NCBI GenBank assembly: GCA_036388295.1
Contig: DASVSC010000252.1
Location: 1-15,099, forward strand
From: RYN-431 sp036388295
GTDB lineage: Bacteria; Planctomycetota; Phycisphaerae; Tepidisphaerales; Tepidisphaeraceae
Length of the DNA: 15,099 nt
Reading direction: 5' to 3'
The notes beneath the pieces are model-generated. The model saw nothing but the letters and a program-made list of their open reading frames with translations, was not told the DNA's origin and searched no databases. Both the position numbers and the translations under genes were made by a program. Positions 6,361-13,129 of this stretch are shown in pieces (positions within the stretch are counted from its first letter, which is position 1; each line of letters opens with the position of its first letter).

Positions 6361-6816
6361 ATGTTGAAAGCAATTCTGACGGCCGGGCTTGTTCTCGTTT
6401 CTGCTAGCACCGTCTTGGCCGACCGTGGCGGCCGTTACGACGGCGGGCATCGCGGCGGCGGTCATTATCGGGGCGGCGGCAGCAGCTTCGGCCTGTCGCT
6501 CGGCTTCGGCAGCGGCGGGTACCGCGGCGGCAGCTCGTTCGGCTTCGGGTACAGCAGCGGCGGCTACCGCGGGTATCGCGGCGGCTACGGCGGCGGCTAC
6601 TACCAAAGCTACCGCCCGATCTACCGTTCGCCGGTGATCGTCGAACGCCCGATTTACGTCAGTCCGCCGCCGGTCGTGTACGCACCGCCGCCCGTGGTCT
6701 ACGCACCGCCGCCGGTTTATTACGCGCCGCCCGTGTACGCCCCGCCGGTCTATCAGCCGGCCCCGACGTACTACTACAACGGCTACGGCACCGGCTCGCA
6801 TTACTACGGCCGCTAA
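6361..6816 (+). CDS. Secreted Gly/Tyr/Pro-rich protein
   Basis: This 151-residue protein has a Sec signal peptide (MLKAILTAGLVLVSASTVLA, cleavage expected after A20). A region follows (about 21-80) of Gly-Gly-Tyr/Arg-Gly and Ser-Phe-Gly blocks, then a Pro/Tyr/Val region (about 90-140) built on tandem VYAPPP-like units. Such low-complexity secreted proteins are common in Planctomycetota, where their job is mostly unknown; an envelope-surface or matrix role is inferred. I chose the ATG at 6361 because AGGAG lies 5 nt before it and the signal peptide begins there. The frame is open upstream to 6235, but that part looks non-coding. A strong hairpin terminator follows 24 bp after the stop. Confidence 0.85.
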   Translation: MLKAILTAGLVLVSASTVLADRGGRYDGGHRGGGHYRGGGSSFGLSLGFGSGGYRGGSSFGFGYSSGGYRGYRGGYGGGYYQSYRPIYRSPVIVERPIYVSPPPVVYAPPPVVYAPPPVYYAPPVYAPPVYQPAPTYYYNGYGTGSHYYGR

Positions 6817-6840
6817 ACGAGATAGGTCTGAGTTTCAGGG

Positions 6841-6872
6841 CATGGCCACTCAAGTGGCCATGCCTATTTTGT
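6841..6872 (+). terminator. Intrinsic terminator of the secreted-protein gene
   Basis: A perfect 10-bp stem (CATGGCCACT at 6841-6850, AGTGGCCATG at 6853-6862) with a 2-nt loop is followed by CCTATTTTGTT. It starts 24 bp after the stop codon at 6816. This is the clearest Rho-independent terminator in the window. Confidence 0.8.
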
Positions 6873-6884
6873 TGCCTATTTCGT

Positions 6885-6890
6885 TACACT
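6885..6890 (+). promoter_or_regulatory. TANNNT hexamer 8 nt before an ATG start
   Basis: TACACT lies 8 nt before the ATG at 6899, and no Shine-Dalgarno lies between. It is the same hexamer as that before the ATPase gene. No clear -35 is found. A leaderless transcript is suggested. Confidence 0.35.
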
Positions 6891-6898
6891 CCGCACGC

Positions 6899-7912
6899 AT
6901 GACGCTACGGCCGATCACGCTCGTTCTGCTCGCCACGGCCGCCGTCGCGTCCGGGCAGGAGCGCATGTCCAACGCCATGCGTCAGCGCCTGGCGAACTTC
7001 CAGCGGCCGGGCTGGGTCGTCGTCGACGGCCGCTTCGTGCAGAGCCAGGCCGACCTGGCCACGACGGAGTTGTTCACCTTCGCCGACACCGCCGGCCGCT
7101 ATTCGCTCGTCACCCGGCCCGCGCCGCGTGTCGAACCGCTGCTGCGCAATTACCGCACGGCCCTGGTCAAACTCAACGGCAGCGACTTCGCCTGGAAGCT
7201 GAGCTGCCCCGGCCGCGTCTGGAACGACACGCGCGCCAGCGGCACGCAACAGCTGCTGCTGACGGCCGTCGCCGACCGGGAATTCGCCGACGACCAGTGG
7301 CGGCTGACGCGCGTCGAGATCACGCCGTACCTGCAAGCCGCGGCGGCCGTGGTGGTGCTGGACGAGCAGCCGACCTCGGTCATCGCGGTGATGGCCCGCG
7401 ACTTCATCGAACTGACCGTCGCCCCTCTGAACGGCCGGCCGAGCCTGCTGGTGCGTGCGCCCACCGCCCGGCAGTTGCTGAACGACCGGCCGACGGACGT
7501 GCGCAAATATTTGGTGCCGCTATTGAAGCTGCTGAACGCCGGCGAGAACCCGCTGGCCGCCGCGCCGGGCGACGTGTACCGGGCCTTCCCGGATTTGCCG
7601 GTCGATCCTGGCGCTGGAAAAGCCGTCGCCGCGGTGCTGCCGAAGTTGAACGCTTCTGATCCGCTCGTGCGCCAGGAGGCCAGCGACAAGCTGCACGCCC
7701 TCGGCCGCCGCGGCGTACAGGCGGCGATGCGGCTGGATCTATCCGGCTTGGCCCCGGAGACGGCGGACCGCATCGCGACGTACGTCGCCGAATCGTCGCG
7801 CGACGCCCGGCCGGCCGAGGTGTTGCGCCGCGACCCGAACTTCCTCCTCGATTGTTTGACCGACAGCGACGTGAACGTGCGCGTGGCGGCCGGCACGTTC
7901 GTCGGGAAATAG
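6899..7912 (+). CDS. Exported protein with HEAT-like C-terminal repeats
   Basis: From the ATG at 6899 this is a 337-residue protein with a signal peptide (MTLRPITLVLLATAAVASGQ). The frame is open upstream to 6842, but that start would translate the terminator hairpin. The first 230 residues are not recognised; they hold alternating hydrophobic strands (for example PGWVVVDGRFVQ and AAAVVVLDEQPTSVIAVMARDFIELTV). The C-terminal 90 residues look like HEAT/ARM helices: PKLNASDPLVRQEASDKLHALG (248-269) and LLDCLTDSDVNVRVAAG (316-332). The protein ends abruptly in the middle of a repeat-like helix, so the repeat domain is short. A periplasmic protein-binding role is inferred only. No ribosome binding site is visible. 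Confidence 0.75.
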   Translation: MTLRPITLVLLATAAVASGQERMSNAMRQRLANFQRPGWVVVDGRFVQSQADLATTELFTFADTAGRYSLVTRPAPRVEPLLRNYRTALVKLNGSDFAWKLSCPGRVWNDTRASGTQQLLLTAVADREFADDQWRLTRVEITPYLQAAAAVVVLDEQPTSVIAVMARDFIELTVAPLNGRPSLLVRAPTARQLLNDRPTDVRKYLVPLLKLLNAGENPLAAAPGDVYRAFPDLPVDPGAGKAVAAVLPKLNASDPLVRQEASDKLHALGRRGVQAAMRLDLSGLAPETADRIATYVAESSRDARPAEVLRRDPNFLLDCLTDSDVNVRVAAGTFVGK

Positions 7913-7937
7913 TCGGCATCAAAGCGATCAGTTGCGG

Positions 7938-8028
7938 TGGCCGCGCGTGTGAACCCGCGCGAAGCCGTTGCCCGCTTCAAGTCGTCCGACGTGCGAAGCG
8001 TTTTTGCGCGGGTTCACACCCGCGGCCA
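7938..8028. repeat. 91-bp palindromic element, copy 1
   Basis: Arms of 26 bp (7938-7963 and 8003-8028) pair at 24 positions. The core of the right arm, CGCGGGTTCACACCCGCG, is itself a perfect 7-bp hairpin with a 4-nt loop. The centre is 39 bp. It begins 25 bp after the upstream stop codon and ends at the base before the TATCAT box of the oxidoreductase gene. It is the same length as the copy at 8671-8761. Confidence 0.9.
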
Positions 8029-8034
8029 TATCAT
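8029..8034 (+). promoter_or_regulatory. Candidate -10 box abutting the 91-bp element
   Basis: TATCAT starts at the base after the palindromic element ends and lies 6 nt before the ATG at 8041. This would give a transcript starting at or near the start codon. No -35 consensus is seen; bases upstream are the element itself. Confidence 0.35.
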
Positions 8035-8040
8035 CCGAAC

Positions 8041-8658
8041 ATGGACGCGTCCCGCCCCACAATCATTTCCGCCGACACCCAGCGCGGCGACCCGAAATCC
8101 CGCACCCCGCCCGGCCAGACGCTCACCGCCAAATGGCCGGTGCTGCATTACGGCAAAGTCCCGCACGTCGACCCGCACGCCCCCGACTGGCGCTTGCGCG
8201 TCTTCGGCCGGTGCGAGAACGAATACGAATTGACGTATGACGAGATCCGCGCGATGCCCGCCGTCGACGTCGTGTGTGACATGCACTGCGTCACGCACTG
8301 GAGCCGGCTCGACAACCGCTTCACCGGCGTGCCGACGAAGCTGATCATCGAACGCGCCAAGCCCGAGCCCGACGCGAAGTTCGTCATGTGCCACGGCGAG
8401 AACGGCTTCACGACGAACGTGCCGCTCGCCCAGTTCATCGCCGACGACTGCATCCTGGCGTACCAGTGGGAAGGAAAAGAACTCACGCCCGAACACGGCT
8501 TCCCGCTGCGCGGCATCGTGCCGCGCTTGTACCTGTGGAAAAGCGCGAAGTGGATCCGCGGCATCGAACTCCGCTACACCGACGCCCCCGGTTTCTGGGA
8601 ACAGAACGGCTACCACATGAAGGGCGACCCCTGGAAAGAACAGCGGTTCGGATGGTGA
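8041..8658 (+). CDS. Sulfite-oxidase-like molybdopterin oxidoreductase (YuiH type)
   Basis: This 205-residue protein is a stand-alone molybdopterin-binding domain of the sulfite oxidase family. WPVLHYGKVP (32-41), WRLRVFG (50-56) and DMHCVTHWSRLDNRFTGVP (80-98) follow the family order; C83 is the expected molybdenum ligand. HGFPLRGIVPRLYLWKSAKWI (152-172) and the end GFWEQNGYHMKGDPWKEQRF (185-204) are typical of the YuiH group. No Tat or Sec signal is present, so a cytoplasmic location is predicted, unlike periplasmic MsrP. The substrate is unknown. No ribosome binding site is seen at the ATG. The gene is flanked by two copies of a 91-bp palindrome and converges on the heme oxygenase gene. 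Confidence 0.88.
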   Translation: MDASRPTIISADTQRGDPKSRTPPGQTLTAKWPVLHYGKVPHVDPHAPDWRLRVFGRCENEYELTYDEIRAMPAVDVVCDMHCVTHWSRLDNRFTGVPTKLIIERAKPEPDAKFVMCHGENGFTTNVPLAQFIADDCILAYQWEGKELTPEHGFPLRGIVPRLYLWKSAKWIRGIELRYTDAPGFWEQNGYHMKGDPWKEQRFGW

Positions 8659-8670
8659 ACCGTTCGGCCA

Positions 8671-8761
8671 TGGCCGCGGGTGTGAACCCGCGCGAATCCC
8701 TCGCGGACGGAATGCAGGTTGAAGGTTGCAAGAGCTCCGCGCGGGTTTACACCCGCGGCCA
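8671..8761. repeat. 91-bp palindromic element, copy 2
   Basis: Arms of 26 bp (8671-8696 and 8736-8761) pair at 24 positions. The left arm differs from the left arm of copy 1 at one position only. The 39-bp centre matches the reverse complement of copy 1's centre best around TTGAAG and GCAA, so the two copies may be in opposite orientation. It fills the gap between two convergent genes (stops at 8658 and 8766) and could serve as a bidirectional terminator. Confidence 0.9.
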
Positions 8762-8765
8762 CAGC

Positions 8766-9368
8766 TCAGCGTGCAGTCAGCCATGTCGCCAGGTAATCGA
8801 ACGTCGCATTCGCACTCGTCACAACCACGGCCTCGTCCGCCGCGAAGGACGGCGCGTCCAGTAGCGCCTTCGTCTCGCGCCACCGTTTCCCCACGTCTGG
8901 GCCGTAACTGCTGAAGTAACTGATGCCGTGCTCCGCCGTTAGCGGCAGATGCCCGCGGATGAACTTGGCGACGTGTTGCCCGCCGAGCGTGGAGCCTTCG
9001 ATCACGTACAGCACGCCGAGCGCCGCGGGCGCGTCGTGCCATGGCAGTGCGTTGTCCGGCACGGCCGGCAGAGCGTCGACGTGGTCGGCGGTTAGGCCGA
9101 CGGCCAGCAGGTCGGCGCGCAGCATCGGCAGGCGGCGGCGGGCGTCGAAGAAGCCGCCCGGCACGCGGCCGCCCAGCACCGCGGGGCCGACGCGTTCCCA
9201 CGTCTGTTCGAAGCCGTGCCAGCGTTCCAGCAGGCGTGCGTAACGCTCCAGTGTCAGGCCCGGCCGCATCAGGTCGAGCACGCTTTCGATGCGTTCGTGC
9301 GACGCGCGGGTCTGCTCACGGAGGCGGACGCTCAGCGTCACGGGCAGTGCGTTGTCTGGGGTCGTCAT
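8766..9368 (-). CDS. bphO: Biliverdin-producing heme oxygenase
   Basis: This 200-residue protein opens heme to biliverdin IX-alpha, CO and iron, using electrons from a reductase. H24 in LREQTRASHERIE is the expected proximal heme ligand. YVIEGSTLGGQHVAKFI (121-137) is the distal-helix signature with flexible glycines. The length is normal for bacterial heme oxygenases. The ATG at 9368 overlaps the stop of the phytochrome gene by 4 nt (ATGA), so translation is probably coupled, and the product supplies the chromophore to that phytochrome. The frame is open upstream to 9674, but that lies inside the phytochrome gene and is not used. The stop lies 4 bp from the palindrome at 8671-8761. Confidence 0.93.
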   Translation of the reverse strand: MTTPDNALPVTLSVRLREQTRASHERIESVLDLMRPGLTLERYARLLERWHGFEQTWERVGPAVLGGRVPGGFFDARRRLPMLRADLLAVGLTADHVDALPAVPDNALPWHDAPAALGVLYVIEGSTLGGQHVAKFIRGHLPLTAEHGISYFSSYGPDVGKRWRETKALLDAPSFAADEAVVVTSANATFDYLATWLTAR

Positions 9369-12133
9369 ACACGGCCCGCCAGGCTGGCGACGGTGGCCAA
9401 CAGTTCGGCGGCTTCCACCGGCTTGGCCACGTGCACCTGAAACCCGGCCAGCATAATCCGCTGGCGGTCCTGCGCGCGTGCGTAGGCGGTCAGGGCGATG
9501 GCCGGCAGTTTGCCGCGGGCGGTGCGGCTTTCCAGTTCGCGCACGCTCCGGATGAGCGAATAGCCGTCCTCGCCCGGCATGCCGATGTCGCTGACCAATA
9601 CGTCGAACACACGGTCCTGCACCAGCGTCAGGGCGGCCGCGGCGCTGGTGGCGGTGGCGACGTTCACGCCGCACTCGACCAGCACGCGGCGGACCAGTTC
9701 ACGCGTGTCCGGCTCGTCGTCCACTACCAGCACGTTCACGCCGCTAAGGTTCAGTTCGTCGCAATTGAGGGCACTGCCCGAGCTGCGCCGCGGGTGATCG
9801 TTCGCATCCGGCTGCGTGACGGCACGCACGGGAAGCGTGACGATGAACGTCGATCCCTGGTTCGGGCCGGCGGAGTCGACGCTAACGGTGCCGCCGTGCA
9901 TTTCGACCAGATTCCGCACGATCGCTAAGCCCAGGCCCAAGCCGCCGAAGCTGCGGGCGTACGTCGCGTCGGCCTGGCGGAAGCGGTCGAACACGTGCGG
10001 CAGGAAATCCGCAGGGATGCCGACGCCGGTGTCGCTGACCGACATTTCCACGTGCGACCCCACGCGCTTCAGCACCACGCCCACGCGACCGTTCTTGGGC
10101 GTGAATTTGATGGCGTTGTTCAGCAGGTTCCACAGCACCTGCTGCAAGCGGTGCGGGTCGCCGGTGACGCTGACGCCGCTCATCGGGTCGATCGTCTTGT
10201 GCAGGCGAATGCCCTTGGCCGTGGCGGCCAGTTCCACGGCGGCGACGGCGGTTTCGACCACCTGCGGCAGCCGTACGGGCTGCACGTCCAGGCTCAACTT
10301 GCCGCTGGTGATGCGGCTCATGTCGAGCAGGTCTTCCACCATCTGGCCTTGCGCGCGGGCGTTGCGCTCGATGATTTCCAGACCTTCCTCTAACGCGTCC
10401 GGCGTCTGCGGTGTGGTGCGCAACAGGTGGGCCCAGCCTTGAATGGCTGTCAGCGGCGTACGCAGTTCGTGGCTGAGGGTGGCGACGAAATCGTCTTTCA
10501 ACTTGCTCAACCGCTCGGCTTCGCTGCGGGCGGCGCGTTCGCTGTCGAGCTGTTCCAAGCGTTCGCTGCCGGCGCGGCGGAGTTCCAGGTTGTTACGCGC
10601 CAGTTCTTCCGCCCGGGCCAGCAGCTTGGCGAGCATGCCGCGGCGCAGTTCTTCGGCCGTGGCAAGGTCGGCGTCGGTCCACGGCAGGCTTCGGCCGGTC
10701 ACGGTCTGCTTCCAGAGCGCGAAGCTGCCGCGCGGGCTGAGGCGCGGTTGGTCGCCGCTGTCGCCTTTGTTGACGGTCTTCGCCGGGTCGCCGGCCCAGT
10801 GAACGGTGCGGACCTGCTCGGGGCGGAACCAGAGCACCCAGCGCTGCCCGAGCCGCGTCGGCCGCACCGCCAGCAGGCCGCTGGCGACCGGGTCGAGCGT
10901 GCCCGTGCCCAGCACCCCGCTGAGCTGGTCGGTCGAGAACAGCTCACGCGTGCCGCTCTCGGCCAGGCGGGCGACGATGTCGCGCAAGCGGCCCTCGCCG
11001 GGCGTCTGGCCGACGCGTGTGACGCTGTCGCCGTCCACCACCGCCGCGCCGCCGGCGTGCAGGACGGCCAGCAGTTCCTTGCCGCAATCGATGAGTGAAT
11101 CGGCAAACCTCTCGCCGGGGTCCATGCGGGCGATGATCGTTTCGACCGCCGCGTGCGCCCCGCGCACGCCGGCCGCCGTCTCTGCCGTTTCGCGCTGTGC
11201 CACCTGCAGCGACACGACCTGCGCCAGCAGTTCGCACGCGGTGCGTACTTCGTACGGCACCAGCCGTGGCGCGTCGTGATGACAGGCGATCAGGCCCCAC
11301 AACGCGCCGTCCGACAGCAGCGATATCGACATCGACGCGCCCACGCCCATGTTGCGCAGGTATTCGATGTGGACCGGCGACACGCTGCGCAGCACGCTGA
11401 AGCTCAGGTCCAGTGGCCGCCCGTCGGGTGCGTGCGGCGGGACGAGCGGCGACGGCACGTAGTCGCGGTCGGCGATGAAGCGCAGCCAGTTTTTCGTGTA
11501 AAGCTCGCGCGCCTGTTTCGGAATGTCCGACGCCGGGTAGTGCAGGCCGAGGAACGGCTCCAGGTGATTGGCCTTGGCTTCGGCGATGACCTGGCCGTTC
11601 CATTCCGCGTCGAAGCGATAGACCATTACGCGGTCGAACCCGCTGAGGCGGCGCACATGGCGGGCGATCTGGCCGCACAGGTGATTGAGTGTGCCGGGCT
11701 CACGCAGGTCAACGAGCGCGGTCTGCGTGAGGCGGTGCAAATCCGCCACGCGGCCGTCCGGGTCGGCCGGTTCCAGTTCGAGCAGCACGTACTCGCCGGC
11801 GCGATGGGCGATGGCGTCGAACAACCGCCCGTTCGACCGGCCGTGGATCGAGCGCAGGTAAACCGGGTGCCGCTGCCGGGGGCCGTCGTCCAGTTGGCGG
11901 GCCACGTCGCCGGCGTCGTCCGGGGCGATCAGGTCCGTGAGCGGCCGCCCGATGACTTCGTCGGCCTGCACGCCCAAATGGACGGAGATGCTTCGGCTCG
12001 CCTGCACGACGCGGCGGGCGGCATCGAGCACCAGCAGCACGCCGTGGGGCTGGACTGAACCGGGAATGTGGATCGGCTCACGGTCGCAGTTGGTCAGGTC
12101 TGCCGGGGCGGTCGAAAGATCAGGCATCGTCAT
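9365..12133 (-). CDS. bphP: Bacteriophytochrome hybrid histidine kinase
   Basis: This 922-residue red/far-red light sensor has a complete domain order: PAS (about 10-120), GAF (about 140-315), PHY (about 330-500), a coiled-coil linker, HisKA (about 540-610), HATPase_c (about 655-770) and a receiver (about 798-922). C16 in LTNCDREPIHIPGSVQPHG is the expected biliverdin-binding Cys. PASDIP is at 200-205, SPVHIEYLRNMGVG at 252-265 and CHH at 284-286. The PHY tongue has PRGSF at 467-471. The kinase has H555 (SHELRTP), the N box LLNNAIKFTP, DTGVGIP (701-707) and GLGLGLA (731-737). The receiver has D805/D806, phospho-acceptor D849 and K904. I prefer the ATG at 12133 (GGA 8 nt upstream); another in-frame ATG is at 12127, and the frame is open to 12220. 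All key residues are intact. Confidence 0.95.
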   Translation of the reverse strand: MTMPDLSTAPADLTNCDREPIHIPGSVQPHGVLLVLDAARRVVQASRSISVHLGVQADEVIGRPLTDLIAPDDAGDVARQLDDGPRQRHPVYLRSIHGRSNGRLFDAIAHRAGEYVLLELEPADPDGRVADLHRLTQTALVDLREPGTLNHLCGQIARHVRRLSGFDRVMVYRFDAEWNGQVIAEAKANHLEPFLGLHYPASDIPKQARELYTKNWLRFIADRDYVPSPLVPPHAPDGRPLDLSFSVLRSVSPVHIEYLRNMGVGASMSISLLSDGALWGLIACHHDAPRLVPYEVRTACELLAQVVSLQVAQRETAETAAGVRGAHAAVETIIARMDPGERFADSLIDCGKELLAVLHAGGAAVVDGDSVTRVGQTPGEGRLRDIVARLAESGTRELFSTDQLSGVLGTGTLDPVASGLLAVRPTRLGQRWVLWFRPEQVRTVHWAGDPAKTVNKGDSGDQPRLSPRGSFALWKQTVTGRSLPWTDADLATAEELRRGMLAKLLARAEELARNNLELRRAGSERLEQLDSERAARSEAERLSKLKDDFVATLSHELRTPLTAIQGWAHLLRTTPQTPDALEEGLEIIERNARAQGQMVEDLLDMSRITSGKLSLDVQPVRLPQVVETAVAAVELAATAKGIRLHKTIDPMSGVSVTGDPHRLQQVLWNLLNNAIKFTPKNGRVGVVLKRVGSHVEMSVSDTGVGIPADFLPHVFDRFRQADATYARSFGGLGLGLAIVRNLVEMHGGTVSVDSAGPNQGSTFIVTLPVRAVTQPDANDHPRRSSGSALNCDELNLSGVNVLVVDDEPDTRELVRRVLVECGVNVATATSAAAALTLVQDRVFDVLVSDIGMPGEDGYSLIRSVRELESRTARGKLPAIALTAYARAQDRQRIMLAGFQVHVAKPVEAAELLATVASLAGRV

Positions 12134-12249
12134 CCGTGTTCCACACTCGACTAATAACTCGGCGGTCGCGGGCGGCGGGACGATCCTTCGTCCGCCGGAC
12201 GGTTTCCTCACGGTGGACAATAAGTCCGTCCGCGGGATGATGCCATTCT
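12134..12249. promoter_or_regulatory. Divergent control region of the phytochrome and membrane-protein genes
   Basis: These 116 bp separate two divergent starts. They hold a relatively AT-rich ACTAATAACTC at 12150-12160 and a short palindrome GGACAATAAGTCC at 12215-12227. Both could be promoter or operator parts. No convincing -35/-10 pair is seen for either direction. Confidence 0.35.
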
Positions 12250-13029
12250 ATGCACCATGTGGGACTTTTTTTGTTTTGCGGCGCGCTCGTTTGCGGGTTC
12301 GTCCTGACGGTCGGCGGGCTGCTGGTCCTGCTGCGGCGCGTCGAATGGCTGACGCGTGCGCCGGGCGTGGACATCGTCCTGTCGTTGCTCACGTGGGTGC
12401 CATGGGTGGCGGCCGGTCTGCTCGGCGGATGGGCCGGGGTGCTGGGCGCGGTGGCGGGGCAGATGGGGGCGTTGTACGGCTGGTGCTTCGCCCATGAACT
12501 GCTGCACCGGGACGCGGCGAACGGGCCACGTATCGTCACGTTCCTGAACCGGCACGCGGGGCGGTGGAAGAACCATTTGGCGCTCTGGGCGACGCTGCTG
12601 GCGTTGCCGGTCTTCTGGCTGATCCGGCTGGCGGAAGTGACGGCCTATTACCCGCTGATGTGGCTGCTGGATTTCCCGCGTTACAAGCAGTCGGAATGGA
12701 TCAACGTCAGTCGGCAGAAGTTCAGCGGCCTGGTGGGGCACGACCTGGTCTGGTGCCTGTACTGCGACTGGATGACGGGCGTCTATTCGCTCGGTGCGGA
12801 AATGCTGCGGAACGTCGAAAGCTTCTGGTGCCCGATCCGCTACTACGACGGCAAAAAATGTGACCACTGCAAGCTGGACTTCCCCGACATCGCCAACGGC
12901 TGGGTGCCGGCCGACGGGAACATGAGCGACGTGGTGAAAGTGATGGAGGAGAAATACGGCAACGGCGAACGCGCGTGGTTCGGCCACCCGGTGCGGCTGA
13001 CGGTCAAAGGCGCGGAGCAAAACGTTTAG
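12250..13029 (+). CDS. Unrecognised membrane protein with HELLH and CxxC motifs
   Basis: I do not recognise a named family. This 259-residue protein has hydrophobic segments at about 4-28, 41-80 (long enough for two passes) and 109-140. An HELLH motif (82-86) follows the second block, within WCFAHELLHRD, which could bind a metal. The C-terminal soluble part has CLYC (169-172), C194 and CDHC (204-207), five Cys in about 40 residues, suggesting a zinc or iron-sulfur site. The stretch NVSRQKFSGLVGHDLVWCLYCDWMTG looks highly constrained. The ATG at 12250 has at best a weak ribosome binding site. The gene is divergent from the phytochrome, and its TAG stop overlaps the start of a long inverted repeat. 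Confidence 0.75.
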   Translation: MHHVGLFLFCGALVCGFVLTVGGLLVLLRRVEWLTRAPGVDIVLSLLTWVPWVAAGLLGGWAGVLGAVAGQMGALYGWCFAHELLHRDAANGPRIVTFLNRHAGRWKNHLALWATLLALPVFWLIRLAEVTAYYPLMWLLDFPRYKQSEWINVSRQKFSGLVGHDLVWCLYCDWMTGVYSLGAEMLRNVESFWCPIRYYDGKKCDHCKLDFPDIANGWVPADGNMSDVVKVMEEKYGNGERAWFGHPVRLTVKGAEQNV

Positions 13030-13109
13030 CCGCAGATGGACGCAGATGAACACAGATAAGAGGAGTCCTATTTTGTCTTATCCGCGTTAATCTGCGTCCA
13101 TCTGCGGCT
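13028..13109. repeat. 82-bp inverted repeat with GCAGATGGACGCAGAT-type arms
   Basis: Arms of 34 bp (13028-13061 and 13076-13109) pair at all but three positions, with a 14-bp centre containing TATTTTG. Within each arm the motif CGCAGATg/a recurs. I recall dispersed repeats of this CGCAGAT type in several phyla, but have not searched. Its first two bases overlap the TAG of the upstream gene. Its end lies 20 bp before the glycosyltransferase start. Confidence 0.9.
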
Positions 13110-13129
13110 CATTTGTCTGATCAATCACG

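Noticed and set aside
6842..6898. N-terminal extension of the HEAT-like protein to 6842
   Set aside because: It would translate the terminator hairpin, and the signal peptide starts at the ATG at 6899.
8029..8034. Full sigma-70 promoter at the oxidoreductase gene
   Set aside because: No -35-like hexamer lies 16-18 bp upstream; that position is the GC-rich arm of the palindrome. Only the -10-like box is kept, at low confidence.
8014..9201. Long minus-strand open frame of 395 codons across the oxidoreductase and heme oxygenase genes
   Set aside because: It is antisense to the oxidoreductase gene, out of frame with the heme oxygenase, and runs through the 91-bp palindromic repeats, whose translation gives Arg/Pro/His-rich nonsense.
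12134..12220. N-terminal extension of the phytochrome to 12220
   Set aside because: Bacteriophytochromes have the chromophore Cys close to the N terminus; the ATG at 12133 places it at residue 16. The extra 29 residues have no family match and remove most of the intergenic region.
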